A stretch of 41,759 nt of DNA, taken from NCBI GenBank assembly GCA_023257795.1, contig JALRBL010000042.1, positions 1-41,759 on the forward strand, in the 5' to 3' direction. How positions within the stretch are numbered: the stretch's first letter is position 1; the number at the start of each line of letters is the position of its first letter. Below, piece after piece: positions 1-11,997 of the stretch. The notes beneath the pieces were generated by a model, which was not told the DNA's origin, made no database searches, and saw nothing but the letters and a program-made list of their open reading frames with translations. Origin of the DNA: Gammaproteobacteria bacterium (GTDB taxonomy: Bacteria; Pseudomonadota; Gammaproteobacteria; Magnimaribacterales; D2472). The position numbers were made by a program, and so were the translations under genes.

Positions 1-127
1 AATAGGTTCTGACAGACAGGTCATCATTGCCACTTACATATTCGGTTGCAATGGCAAATTTCAGAAAAGCATCTTCGGGCTTTTGAGTTTCCCATTCCTT
101 AAGTTTTTCTAATCGTTGAATGTTCAT
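1..127 (-). CDS. Start of a TPR-like protein (partial, runs off the window)
   Basis: The reverse strand from 127 reads an ATG followed by 42 open codons to the window edge. The peptide begins MNIQRLEKLKEWETQKPEDA and continues with FLKFAIATEY. The spacing W-x(n)-P-x-D-x-F-L-K-F-A-x-A-x-E-Y is typical of the first helix pair of a tetratricopeptide repeat protein. It lies 24 bp after the stop of the CobT-like gene and in the same reading frame. I see no strong ribosome binding site in front of it. Only the N-terminus is visible, so the function is unknown; a protein-protein scaffold is the family expectation. Confidence 0.6.
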   Translation of the reverse strand, partial: MNIQRLEKLKEWETQKPEDAFLKFAIATEYVSGNDDLSVRTY

Positions 128-151
128 GGTTAACTGCTGTGCTGTTATTAC

Positions 152-1249
152 TCAATCCTGATGTAATCTATAATGCTTTCCTTTCCCGACTTCAAAAATG
201 GGATTTGCAATAACTCTACTTAATCGAGCAGTATCTAGAAGACCTTCTTCTAAATTGAAATCCCAGCTTCGTTTCTGTTTGGATTGCAGGATTCTTTGCA
301 ATCTATTTGCCATTTTTCCAATGGTGTTTTCATGAGGCTTTACTAAGTTATCGAGTTGATCTCTTAATCTTTTTATTTCTTCATCAGGTGCAAGGTCTTT
401 AGCTAAAATCATTTCATCAAATTCTTTGGTAAAAACAGCGTAGGGTATTATTTGATCGGTTTTTGGTTGAAGAGGGCTAAAGGATTCTTCAGGGGTTTCT
501 GAAGTAGTTTCTACCTCAACTTGCTCTACTTGTTCTGCTTCCGTAATTTCGATAGAAGTATCGCCATCATGACTTATTTCTACAGGCAGTTCTGAGGCTG
601 AAGCAGAAATATCATCGCTTGGTTCATTTTGTTCTTCGGGGTTGATCTCTTCCTGTATTTCCGAGGTCTCTTCTTGATTACCGGAAAAAGCATTTAATCC
701 CAAAGCATCGATCATCTCTAATGCATATTCTTGGAATAATTTTTGATCTTCACTGGCTGTTAGAAGTCGCTCAACAATATCGGATACTTTGTCTAACTCA
801 GCAACGATTTTAATATTGTAAATTTGCATCCCAGATTTTTTTCTTAAAAAATAGGGAATATTTTGTACTAGCTGATTTGATGGATTGCTCTCAAGTTCTT
901 CATTGCATCTATTTTCGATGTTTTCTTTCATCCCTTGATATTCTCTTGAAGCCAAAATATCGATGCGTGAAATTTCCAGAGCATCAAAAAGCTGCCTAGC
1001 TTCATGGGTTAGCTGCGGAGAAGCTAATTCTCTATGTTTTAGCTGCCAAAATACTTGCTGATCAATCTGGCTGCGCCAAGCTCCTATCTTTTTTTTACTG
1101 CGTGGCGGAGAGGTTACCGCAATGGAGCCTTGGATTGGTTTATGGCTTTGGATTACCCTATGGATTTTAAGGCCAGGATCTTGTGTGAGTGTTTTTGCTA
1201 ATGCGCTGTTAGCAGATTCAAGGGATTCTCTTTTTTTATTCCATCCCAC
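152..1249 (-). CDS. CobT-like protein lacking the C-terminal VWA domain
   Basis: The 365-residue product matches the N-terminal and middle parts of CobT, the partner of the AAA+ ATPase CobS in aerobic cobaltochelatase. Visible hallmarks are an N-terminal helical part with ARQLFDALEISRID (about 83-96) and an acidic linker (about 195-260). A conserved block near the end contains MANRLQRILQSKQKRSWDF and then EEGLLDTARLSRVI. In known CobT proteins (about 600 residues) a von Willebrand A domain with a DxSGSM metal site follows directly. Here the frame ends at TGA about 15 residues after SRVI, and no VWA sequence follows. The gene lies 6 bp downstream of cobS, so co-expression is expected. No cobN or B12 pathway gene is present in the window. 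It may be a shortened but working ATPase partner or a decaying gene. Confidence 0.75.
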   Translation of the reverse strand: MGWNKKRESLESANSALAKTLTQDPGLKIHRVIQSHKPIQGSIAVTSPPRSKKKIGAWRSQIDQQVFWQLKHRELASPQLTHEARQLFDALEISRIDILASREYQGMKENIENRCNEELESNPSNQLVQNIPYFLRKKSGMQIYNIKIVAELDKVSDIVERLLTASEDQKLFQEYALEMIDALGLNAFSGNQEETSEIQEEINPEEQNEPSDDISASASELPVEISHDGDTSIEITEAEQVEQVEVETTSETPEESFSPLQPKTDQIIPYAVFTKEFDEMILAKDLAPDEEIKRLRDQLDNLVKPHENTIGKMANRLQRILQSKQKRSWDFNLEEGLLDTARLSRVIANPIFEVGKGKHYRLHQD

Positions 1250-1255
1250 AATATG

Positions 1256-2218
1256 CTATTGCCTATTTTCTTTACTTCCAAAACATCTTTGAAAATATTC
1301 TTCAACAATTGGTTTTTCTCCATCATCGCATTTATTCAAAAAAGAGAGAGCAAAGGAATGTGTTATATCATTAAAGATAGAATAATTTTGCGCCCAACTA
1401 AGGACTGTTCTTGGAGACATTACTGTTGAAATATCTCCGTTTGCAAAACCTTTTCTAGTTAAGCTGGCAACTTGTATCATTTGCTTGATAAGCATTTTTT
1501 CTTCTTTGGTTTTGAAAGCCGTCTTGCCAGAGATAATTTTTTCTTCTTGATCACTTTCAAGGTAATTAAGGGTTGTAAGAATGTGCCATCTGTCTAGCTG
1601 TCCTTGGTTAATTTGTTGGGTTCCGTGATAAAGACCAGTCATATCTCCTAAGCCAACAGTATTTGTAGTTGCAAATAGCCTAAATGCAGGATTTGGATGG
1701 ATAACTTTATTTTGATCTAGCATTGTCAACTTTCCATCTACTTCCAAGATTCTTTGAATAACAAACATTACATCCGGTCTGCCAGCATCATATTCGTCAA
1801 ATACTAGAGCTACAGGATTTTGAATGGCCCAAGGGAGCAGGCCTTCTTGAAAGGTTGTGATTTGTTTGTCATCTTTAAGAGTAATAATATCCTTACCAAG
1901 CAAGTCAATTCTGCTGATGTGACTATCCAAATTGATCCTAACCATGGGCCAATTTAGTCTTGCAGCAATTTGCTCAAGATGAGTTGATTTTCCTGTTCCA
2001 TGCATTCCTTGCACCATTACTCTTTTATTGAACATAAAGCCCGCAAGTATTGCTTCAGTGGTTGATTTATCAAATACATAGGAGGGGTCTATGTTTGGTA
2101 CCCACTCAGAAGTTTCCTTAAAACCTTTGACCTCAAACGATGTATCAATACCAAATACTTTTTTAGTATCAATGATTTCTTTTGTCAGCTTTAAATCGCT
2201 TAAGTTTTTTGAGTTCAT
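1256..2218 (-). CDS. cobS: CobS-type AAA+ ATPase (MoxR-like)
   Basis: The 320-residue length is normal for CobS, the hexameric AAA+ subunit that drives cobalt insertion together with CobT and CobN. Walker A is GMHGTGKS (71-78), Walker B is VFDEYDA (139-145), and the sensor-1 stretch is FATTNT (182-187). The segment before Walker A, including VPNIDPSYVFD and AILAGFMFN, is characteristic of CobS rather than of other MoxR proteins. The gene is followed after 6 bp by the CobT-like gene. Because neither cobN nor other cobalamin genes are nearby, the target may not be cobalt chelation: many bacteria keep cobST-like pairs without B12 synthesis. The family assignment is firm; the cellular role is open. 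Confidence 0.85.
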   Translation of the reverse strand: MNSKNLSDLKLTKEIIDTKKVFGIDTSFEVKGFKETSEWVPNIDPSYVFDKSTTEAILAGFMFNKRVMVQGMHGTGKSTHLEQIAARLNWPMVRINLDSHISRIDLLGKDIITLKDDKQITTFQEGLLPWAIQNPVALVFDEYDAGRPDVMFVIQRILEVDGKLTMLDQNKVIHPNPAFRLFATTNTVGLGDMTGLYHGTQQINQGQLDRWHILTTLNYLESDQEEKIISGKTAFKTKEEKMLIKQMIQVASLTRKGFANGDISTVMSPRTVLSWAQNYSIFNDITHSFALSFLNKCDDGEKPIVEEYFQRCFGSKENRQ

Positions 2219-2326
2219 ATACTTATAATTAGATGGCTATCCTAACGCTTGAATAAGGAAACTTCTAGCAAAATTGGGAAATATTGAGTTAAAAGCACTG
2301 CAACTCATGGCATACTTACCGTCGCA

Positions 2327-3186
2327 ATGAATCAGGCATTAGAGAACACCCTCGCACTATTCAAGCTCGAACAAGTAGATCGAGATATTTTTTCTTGGAG
2401 TGGTAAAAGTACCGGATTTCAAAGAATTTTTGGCGGACAAGTCATGGCCCAAACTTTGATTGCTGCTTATCAAACCCTTGAAGACAATAAAAGAATAGCT
2501 CATTCATTCCATTCATATTTTCTAAGACCCGGAGATTTGAATAAGAAAATAGTATTTGACGTTGATCGCATACGAGATGGGAAGAGTTTTAATACCAGGA
2601 GAGTCCGAGCCATCCAGAATGGGGAGGCAATTTTTAATTGCTCTATTTCATTTCAGAAACCCGAAAAAGGCCTCTCTCATCAGATCAAACTTGATAAGGT
2701 TCCTGGCCCAGATGGATTAAAAAGCGAATGGGAACTCAGATACCAAGAAAGAAAGAAAATTTCTAAAAAATTTCTTCCTATGTGGTTAAGAGAAAGAGAG
2801 ATTGAAATGCGTCAGGTTAACCCACAAGATTTACTTAATCCTGTAAAAGGTGATCCCGAAAGATTCGTTTGGATGAAACCAGCTGGTCTCCTTCCAAAGG
2901 ATCTGAAAATCCATCAAGCATTGCTTTTATACGTTTCAGATATGGGATTACTGGGAACAGCCACTCAGCCGCATGGATTAAATTTTATGAGTAGAAAATT
3001 CCAGTCTGCAAGTCTTGATCATGCTATGTGGTTCCATTCAAATATTAATTTTAACGACTGGATTTTATATAAAATTGAGAGCCCAATTTCTGGAAATGCT
3101 CGAGGCTTTTCTAGGGGATCCCTGTATAGCAAGAGAGGCAAACTGGTTGCATCCACTGCTCAAGAGGGTCTGATGAGAATTTGGGA

Positions 3187-3190
<4 letters not shown>
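2327..3190 (+). CDS. tesB: Acyl-CoA thioesterase II
   Basis: TesB hydrolyses acyl-CoA to free fatty acid and CoA. The 287-residue protein has the double hot-dog layout: an N-terminal half with FGGQVMAQTL and HSYFLRPGD, and a C-terminal half with DHAMWFH and ARGFSRG. The catalytic residues known from the E. coli enzyme (Asp204, Thr228, Gln278) align with Asp205 in YVSDMGLL, a serine in SASLDHAMW, and the glutamine of STAQEGLMR. The threonine position is therefore a conservative Ser. Transcription is divergent from cobS, with 108 bp between them. The stop codon overlaps that of hemE on the other strand by a few bases, leaving no room for a terminator. Confidence 0.92.
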
Positions 3191-5913
<2,723 letters not shown>

Positions 5914-5932
5914 TTCTTAATTTATTTCACCT

Positions 5933-8900
5933 ATGAAAAGAGTAAATTTAGGGATTTATGACCCTAATCTAGAAAAAGATAACTGTGGTTTTGGTTTGAT
6001 CGTTCAGAAGGATGGCATGCGATCAAGAGAACTAGTTCTAAGATCAATTGAAGGTCTAATAAACATGACTCACAGAGGGGCGGTTGGTTCTGATGCTAAA
6101 ACTGGGGATGGATGTGGTTATTTATTTGATATAAACCATGATTTTTTTAGATATGAGGCCAAGAAACTAACAGGAACTGAGTTACCAAAAGTTTTTGCGA
6201 TTGCGCAAATCTTTCACCAAAAACCACTCGCAGATTATCTTGAAATCATCACAAGCACCATAGAATCATTTGATTTAGAATTATCACTTGAAAGGAAAGT
6301 TCCAACAGATGATTCGGTCTTAGGAGAAATAGCCTTTAAACTTAAGCCCCAAATATCCCAACTTTTTATCACTTCAAAAGATAAGGATCTTAATCAACAA
6401 AAGTTTGAAGCGTCTCTTTTTGAAGCAAGAAAATTAATCGAGAATATTTTCGACCAGGAAGAGGATTTCTATATTTGTAGCATGTCTTCTCAAACCATTG
6501 TTTACAAGGGTCTTATGATGCCAGCTGCAATTAAAGAGTTTTATTTAGATATTGCCAGCAAGCATTTTATTTCCAAGCTATGCCTGTTTCATCAACGTTT
6601 TTCTACAAACACTAGTCCAAAATGGCATTTGGCTCAGCCTTTTAGAATGCTTGCACATAATGGCGAAATTAATGCAATCAAAGGAAATAGAAATTGGGCT
6701 AGATCACGCAAAGGAAAATTTGCATCACCGCTGCTTAACAACATTAAAAAATATAAAAATCTAGTTAATGAAACCGGATCTGATTCATCCGCCTTGGACA
6801 ATATGCTCGAGTTATTGTCAAAGGGAGGCGTTAGTATTTTTAGAGCTCTGAGAATGGTTATCCCTCCTGCTTGGCAGAATATCCATATTCAGGATCCTGA
6901 AATTAGAGCTTTTCATGAATTCAACTCAATGCATATGGAGGCTTGGGATGGTCCAGCAGGTTTAATTTTATCGGATGGTCGTTGGGCCATTTGTGCCCTT
7001 GATAGGAATGGTTTAAGACCAGCAAGATATCAAATAACTGATTCTGGCTTTGTGACTATTGCTTCAGAAATTGGAATAGATCGAGTGGCAGATGAAACTA
7101 TTATTTCCGAGGGAAGAGTTAGTGCTGGAGGCATCTTCGCAGTTGATACAACATCAGGAAAAATTATTAGTGAACGTGACATAGATCTGGAGCTATCTCA
7201 AGAATTTCCATTTAGAAAATGGCTGAAAGAATCTGCAACTTATTTAGAGAGCAATCTTTCGCAGTCTTCTTCTGCAAGAATCAAGGCTATTAGCAAAGAA
7301 GATCTTCTGATCGCGTCAAAATTTTTCTTACTTTACACTGAAGAGCGCAACAGCGTCATTAGACCGTTGGCTGAAGATTCTTCAGAGGGCACAGGATCAA
7401 TGGGAGATGATACTGCTCTTGCAGCCTTGAGTAGTCAACCCAGACCTCTTTACGACTACTTTAGACAACAGTTTGCCCAAGTAACAAATCCTCCAATTGA
7501 TCCCATCAGAGAGACATCAGTTATGTCCCTAGAGACATGTTTTGGACCAGAACAAAATATATTTGAACAATCATCAAATCATGCAAAGAGAATTGTTACG
7601 ACTTCTCCGGTCCTTTCTTTCAAGAAGCTTAATAGGCTTCTCACCAATAAGATATTCAGGGTTAAAGAGTTTGAATTATTTTATTCAGAAACCAAAGATT
7701 TAAAATCTGCTCTTAAAGAGCTTATTGCTGATGTTACCAGTGCAGTAAGAGATGGAAATCAAATTATCCACCTTAAAGAAAGCCTTCCTCCTAGAGGATT
7801 ATCTAGTATGCATGCTTTAATGGCAGTGGGTGCAATTCATCAGGCATTAGTTAAAAATGCCCTAAGAGCTGATGCAAATATTGTCATAAGCACTGGCTCA
7901 GCAAGAGACACGCATCAAATTGCTTGCTTGATAAGTTATGGTGCAACAGCAGTGTATCCGTGGCTTGCTTTCCAAACCATCATGGATCTAACTCAAAAGA
8001 AAGAACTAGCAGGCAGTCCTACTGAAAATTGTGCTAAATACAGAAAGGGAATTAATAAAGGTTTGTTTAAAATTATTTCCAAACTGGGGATCTCAACTAT
8101 TTCAAGCTACAGAGGATCTCAGTTGCATGAAATTGTTGGGCTTGGTGAAGAGATTACAGATTTTTGTTTTACCGGATCCACTTCAAATATTGGAGGATTA
8201 ACTTTTCAAGAGCTTGAGAACTTTTCAAAAAATAACTTAAGCTTCGCACGATCAAATCTTACTCAAATAAGACCGGGTGGATTAATAAAGTATGTGCATG
8301 GTGGCGAATATCATGCCTATAACCCTGAGGTTGTGAGAGAGCTACAGGATGCCGTGAAGTATAACGATCAAGAAGCATTTAAAAAATTTAGCTCACTCGT
8401 AAATAATCGAAGACCTTCTATGTTGAGAGACCTGTTAGAACTGCAGCATGGTAACTCCCCAATATCCCTTGATAGGGTAGAAACTAAAGATACTATTTTA
8501 AAAAGATTTGATTCTGCGGGAATGAGTTTGGGAGCTCTCTCACCAGAGGCTCATGAAACACTCGCAGAAGCAATGAATGCCTTGGGTGCTAGATCTAACT
8601 CTGGTGAAGGAGGTGAAGCAAAATCTCGATATGGAACTCAAAAAACATCAAAGATTAAACAAATTGCATCAGGCAGGTTTGGTGTAACTCCTGAGTATCT
8701 TATTAATGCTGATGTTCTTCAGATCAAAATAGCCCAGGGCGCAAAGCCTGGTGAGGGAGGGCAGCTTCCTGGAACCAAGGTCAATAAGCTCATAGCGAAT
8801 TTGAGATACTCAATGCCAGGCATAACACTTATTTCTCCACCGCCACATCATGATATCTATTCTATAGAGGATCTAGCGCAATTAATTTTTGATTTAAAAC

Positions 8901-10378
8901 AAATTAATCCCAATGCTTTGGTATCAGTCAAATTAGTTTCAGAGCCGGGAGTTGGAACCATTGCAGTAGGAGTTGCTAAAGCATATGCAGATCTTATTAC
9001 TATTTCAGGCAATGATGGTGGAACTGGTGCAAGCCCAATTTCATCAATAAGACATGCTGGATCCCCATGGGAGCTCGGCTTAGCAGAAACGCATCAAGCG
9101 TTGCAGTTTTCTGGCCTAAGACATCTTGTTAGAGTTCAAGCTGATGGAGGATTAAAAACAGGACTTGATGTTATCAAGGCTGCAATTTTAGGAGCAGAGT
9201 CATTTGGCTTTGGAACAGCTCCCATGATTGCTATGGGATGCAAGTATCTGAGGATTTGTCATCTAAATAATTGTGCTACAGGGGTTGCCACACAGAAAGA
9301 TTTCCTCATTGATCGTCATTTTGTAGGCACCAAGGAACGCGTAATGAATTATTTTAATTTTGTGGCAGAAGATGTTAGAAAAATTCTTGCTGAGCTTGGT
9401 GTAAAAGAGCTAAAAGACATCATAGGCAAAACTGAATACCTAAAAGATATTTCAAACAACTTTACAGAATCTAAAAGCATAAATCTTGAAAAAATACTTT
9501 TCTCTTATCAAGAAAAAAATGTGCCTAATTTTTGTATGGTTGATAAAAATAAACCTTGGGATAAAGCAAAACTGTCTAAGAAAATATACAAAGAATTTGC
9601 AAGCTCCATCAAGGAAGATTCTGATAACACTATAGCACTAGAGATTACCAATACTGATAGATCTGTCGGTGCAAATATTTCTGGTCTTATAGCAGAACTT
9701 TATGGCGAAAATGGCAAGAAATCGACTCACCAAATTAATTTAACAGGTTGCGCTGGTCAAAGTCTAGGAGTATGGAACGCACATGGTTTAAATATTAAGC
9801 TTTTAGGAAAAGCCAATGACTTTGTTGGGAAAGGAATGAATGGTGGCAAAATTACGATCGCTCCACGTCTTTCTAAACAAAAAGAATTAATCAGCCCTCT
9901 ATTGATAGGCAACACAGCATTGTATGGTGCCACGGGAGGAGAATTATTTGTCGCTGGAAAAGTAGGGGAAAGATTTGGGGTACGAAACTCAGGGGCTACG
10001 GCAGTTATAGAAGGCGCTGGAGATCATTGTTGTGAATACATGACTGGAGGTAACGTCACAATACTTGGTGCCGTTGGGTACAACTTTGCCGCCGGTATGA
10101 CAGGAGGCTTTGCATACGTCTTAGATATGGAGAGAGAGTTTTTTGACAGATGCAATCGAGAGCTAGTTAACTTAGAGAGGGTAGTTGGTGAAGAGATGCA
10201 AGGCCACAGAGAATACCTACGAGGTCAAATCAAAAAGCATGTGAAGGAAACAAATAGCCCCCTTGGTAAACATATTCTAGATGAGTTTGATAGGTATGAG
10301 CCATATTTTTGGCTAGTCTCACCCGCTGCCTTAAAGGTCAAAGATTTGTTAAAAGCAACGACTGCCAATGCCGCCTAG
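5933..10378 (+). CDS. gltB: Glutamate synthase large subunit
   Basis: GltB makes two glutamates from glutamine and 2-oxoglutarate. The 1481 residues carry the complete architecture. An N-terminal glutaminase has the nucleophile Cys18 in DNCGFGL, so 17 residues are probably removed on maturation. A central domain is followed by the FMN-binding synthase domain with GNDGGTGASPISS and the 3Fe-4S cysteines C1103, C1109 and C1114. The C-terminal beta-helix has repeated glycines (for example GATGGELFVAGKVGERFG). Unlike the usual gltBD operon, it is transcribed away from gltD, with only 29 bp between the start codons. Its stop is 1 bp from the end of aroB on the other strand. See the findings on gene inversion. 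Confidence 0.97.
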   Translation: MKRVNLGIYDPNLEKDNCGFGLIVQKDGMRSRELVLRSIEGLINMTHRGAVGSDAKTGDGCGYLFDINHDFFRYEAKKLTGTELPKVFAIAQIFHQKPLADYLEIITSTIESFDLELSLERKVPTDDSVLGEIAFKLKPQISQLFITSKDKDLNQQKFEASLFEARKLIENIFDQEEDFYICSMSSQTIVYKGLMMPAAIKEFYLDIASKHFISKLCLFHQRFSTNTSPKWHLAQPFRMLAHNGEINAIKGNRNWARSRKGKFASPLLNNIKKYKNLVNETGSDSSALDNMLELLSKGGVSIFRALRMVIPPAWQNIHIQDPEIRAFHEFNSMHMEAWDGPAGLILSDGRWAICALDRNGLRPARYQITDSGFVTIASEIGIDRVADETIISEGRVSAGGIFAVDTTSGKIISERDIDLELSQEFPFRKWLKESATYLESNLSQSSSARIKAISKEDLLIASKFFLLYTEERNSVIRPLAEDSSEGTGSMGDDTALAALSSQPRPLYDYFRQQFAQVTNPPIDPIRETSVMSLETCFGPEQNIFEQSSNHAKRIVTTSPVLSFKKLNRLLTNKIFRVKEFELFYSETKDLKSALKELIADVTSAVRDGNQIIHLKESLPPRGLSSMHALMAVGAIHQALVKNALRADANIVISTGSARDTHQIACLISYGATAVYPWLAFQTIMDLTQKKELAGSPTENCAKYRKGINKGLFKIISKLGISTISSYRGSQLHEIVGLGEEITDFCFTGSTSNIGGLTFQELENFSKNNLSFARSNLTQIRPGGLIKYVHGGEYHAYNPEVVRELQDAVKYNDQEAFKKFSSLVNNRRPSMLRDLLELQHGNSPISLDRVETKDTILKRFDSAGMSLGALSPEAHETLAEAMNALGARSNSGEGGEAKSRYGTQKTSKIKQIASGRFGVTPEYLINADVLQIKIAQGAKPGEGGQLPGTKVNKLIANLRYSMPGITLISPPPHHDIYSIEDLAQLIFDLKQINPNALVSVKLVSEPGVGTIAVGVAKAYADLITISGNDGGTGASPISSIRHAGSPWELGLAETHQALQFSGLRHLVRVQADGGLKTGLDVIKAAILGAESFGFGTAPMIAMGCKYLRICHLNNCATGVATQKDFLIDRHFVGTKERVMNYFNFVAEDVRKILAELGVKELKDIIGKTEYLKDISNNFTESKSINLEKILFSYQEKNVPNFCMVDKNKPWDKAKLSKKIYKEFASSIKEDSDNTIALEITNTDRSVGANISGLIAELYGENGKKSTHQINLTGCAGQSLGVWNAHGLNIKLLGKANDFVGKGMNGGKITIAPRLSKQKELISPLLIGNTALYGATGGELFVAGKVGERFGVRNSGATAVIEGAGDHCCEYMTGGNVTILGAVGYNFAAGMTGGFAYVLDMEREFFDRCNRELVNLERVVGEEMQGHREYLRGQIKKHVKETNSPLGKHILDEFDRYEPYFWLVSPAALKVKDLLKATTANAA

Positions 10379-10379
10379 A

Positions 10380-10397
10380 TTAAAAAAACTTTTTTAA
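10380..10397. repeat. A/T-only inverted repeat at the gltB-aroB junction
   Basis: TTAAAAAA (10380-10387) and TTTTTTAA (10390-10397) pair around AC, immediately after the gltB stop and inside the last codons of aroB. As a terminator it is poor because the stem has no G-C pair, although it ends in runs of T in both directions. It could contribute weak bidirectional termination between the two convergent genes. Confidence 0.35.
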
Positions 10398-11444
10398 GCT
10401 ATTTATATTTTTTATCGGCACCATTTCACAGCTTCCAATTTTATTAAGCTGGACCAGGTTTACTGTATTGGCTGAATTCTTTTTATCAATTTTTATGAAT
10501 GGTTTGAGTTTTTCAAAAGTAATATTTAACTTACACTCAAACCCATATGTTTTTAGAATTTCTTTAACAAAATCATAATCATCTTGACAGAGATTCAGAG
10601 TTTTTAAACTCATTTTTGCTTCATAATCCATTCCATACGCCACAGCCTCGCCATGCAATAGCTTTGACTTAAAGGCATGCTCAAGCGCATGTCCTATCGT
10701 GTGGCCAAAATTTAGAAAAGCGCGGATACCTTGTTCTTTGTGATCTCTAGTTACAATTTTTGCTTTAATATTTATAGATTTTGTAATTATGTGTCTTAGG
10801 TAATCGCTATCTCTTTTAAGGATATTTTTACTATGCTGCAAAAGATAGTTCCCAAACGCTCTATCAGCAATAAGAGCATGTTTAATTATCTCTGCAAGAC
10901 CTGATTTATATTCCCTCTCGCCTAAAGAATCTAAGAAATTGGTATCAATCAATACTCCTTTAGGATTGTAAAATGATCCGACTAAATTCTTACCAGACGA
11001 GAGGTTGATAGCAGTTTTGCCGCCGATCGATGAGTCAACTTGTGAGAGTAATGTAGTTGGTACTTGAATATAACTGATACCTCTCATGTAAGTACTTGCA
11101 ACAAAGCCACCCAAATCTCCAACTACTCCTCCACCACAAGCAACGATTCCATCAGATCTCAAAAAACTATTTTTGCTTAAAAAATTATGAATGTTTTCAA
11201 AGTTTCTAATCGACTTTGACTGTTCACCAGGAGTGATTGCATAATTGTAGACTTTTGCTCCTAATGAATTTAATTGTTTTTTGATGAGTGCAATCTTTTT
11301 GATAGGAACATTTTTATCAAATAAAAGTAATATTTTTTGTTCTTTGGTGATAAATTTCTGAAAATTTTTCTTTGAGCATACTTCTTTTCCGATTAGAACA
11401 TCGTATTTCTCATTTCTTTTTCCAACAGATATTTTAGTGATCAT
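10380..11444 (-). CDS. aroB: 3-Dehydroquinate synthase
   Basis: AroB carries out the second step of the shikimate pathway, converting DAHP to 3-dehydroquinate with NAD and a divalent metal. The 354-residue length is normal. The glycine-rich CGGGVVGDLGGFVASTYMRG, then VPTTLLSQVDSSIGGKTA, and the metal-ligand region NFGHTIGHALEH with LHGEAVAYGM are all intact. The start overlaps the end of aroK by 11 bp, indicating an aroK-aroB transcript as in most gammaproteobacteria. Confidence 0.95.
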   Translation of the reverse strand: MITKISVGKRNEKYDVLIGKEVCSKKNFQKFITKEQKILLLFDKNVPIKKIALIKKQLNSLGAKVYNYAITPGEQSKSIRNFENIHNFLSKNSFLRSDGIVACGGGVVGDLGGFVASTYMRGISYIQVPTTLLSQVDSSIGGKTAINLSSGKNLVGSFYNPKGVLIDTNFLDSLGEREYKSGLAEIIKHALIADRAFGNYLLQHSKNILKRDSDYLRHIITKSINIKAKIVTRDHKEQGIRAFLNFGHTIGHALEHAFKSKLLHGEAVAYGMDYEAKMSLKTLNLCQDDYDFVKEILKTYGFECKLNITFEKLKPFIKIDKKNSANTVNLVQLNKIGSCEMVPIKNINSLKKFF

Positions 11445-11940
11445 GACGCAGTAGACTTTTTAAACGTTGCAGCACTTCCCTTTGAGACAAACCGCTCGTA
11501 TCAACAATATGATTTGCAACATTTCTATATAAAGGATCTCTTACTTCCCTCATTTTTAACAATGTATTATATACATCGCCCTGATTGAGCAATGGTCTTT
11601 TAGAGCTTTTTTTGACTCTTTTTAGTTGTTCATCAAGGTTTACATCAAGAAAAATTGAATAATTTTTTGATAGGATAGTTTGATTATCTTGATCACTTAT
11701 AATACCGGCACCAGTAGAGATAACACAATTATCTTTTTTAGAAAGTAATCCTAGTGCGTCACATTCAAGTTTTCTAAACCGCTTCTCTCCCTCTAAAAAA
11801 ATTTGAGTGATCGATTGTTTTTGTATATCTTCAATCCACTGATCTACATCGTACCAATCTAAATGCAGATCTTTTGCTAGTTTCCGGCCCAAAGTAGTCT
11901 TCCCCGACCCCGTTGGACCAATAATAAAAATTCTCATCAA
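11434..11940 (-). CDS. aroK: Shikimate kinase
   Basis: AroK phosphorylates shikimate using ATP. The 168-residue protein has the P-loop GPTGSGKT (8-15), the substrate aspartate in DVDQWIE, the GAGII substrate loop and the lid arginines in KKSSKRPLL. It is divergent from ponA with 57 bp between. In Pseudomonas and E. coli the pilMNOPQ (hof) genes sit between ponA/mrcA and aroK; they are absent here. Two adjacent Met codons begin the frame; either could be used. Confidence 0.93.
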   Translation of the reverse strand: MMRIFIIGPTGSGKTTLGRKLAKDLHLDWYDVDQWIEDIQKQSITQIFLEGEKRFRKLECDALGLLSKKDNCVISTGAGIISDQDNQTILSKNYSIFLDVNLDEQLKRVKKSSKRPLLNQGDVYNTLLKMREVRDPLYRNVANHIVDTSGLSQREVLQRLKSLLRHDH

Positions 11941-11997
11941 TTTAATTTTATCATTTAAAGCTTATTGATTATTTCGTAATATGGCTAGAATTATCAA

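Noticed and set aside
128-260. Frameshift in the CobT-like gene hiding a VWA domain
   Set aside because: I translated the same frame through the stop up to the TPR start and looked at the others. None shows a DxSGSM-type VWA start, so the domain is absent here rather than shifted.
10380-10397. Strong terminator between gltB and aroB
   Set aside because: The hairpin is made only of A-T pairs, so it is listed as a repeat and not called as a terminator.
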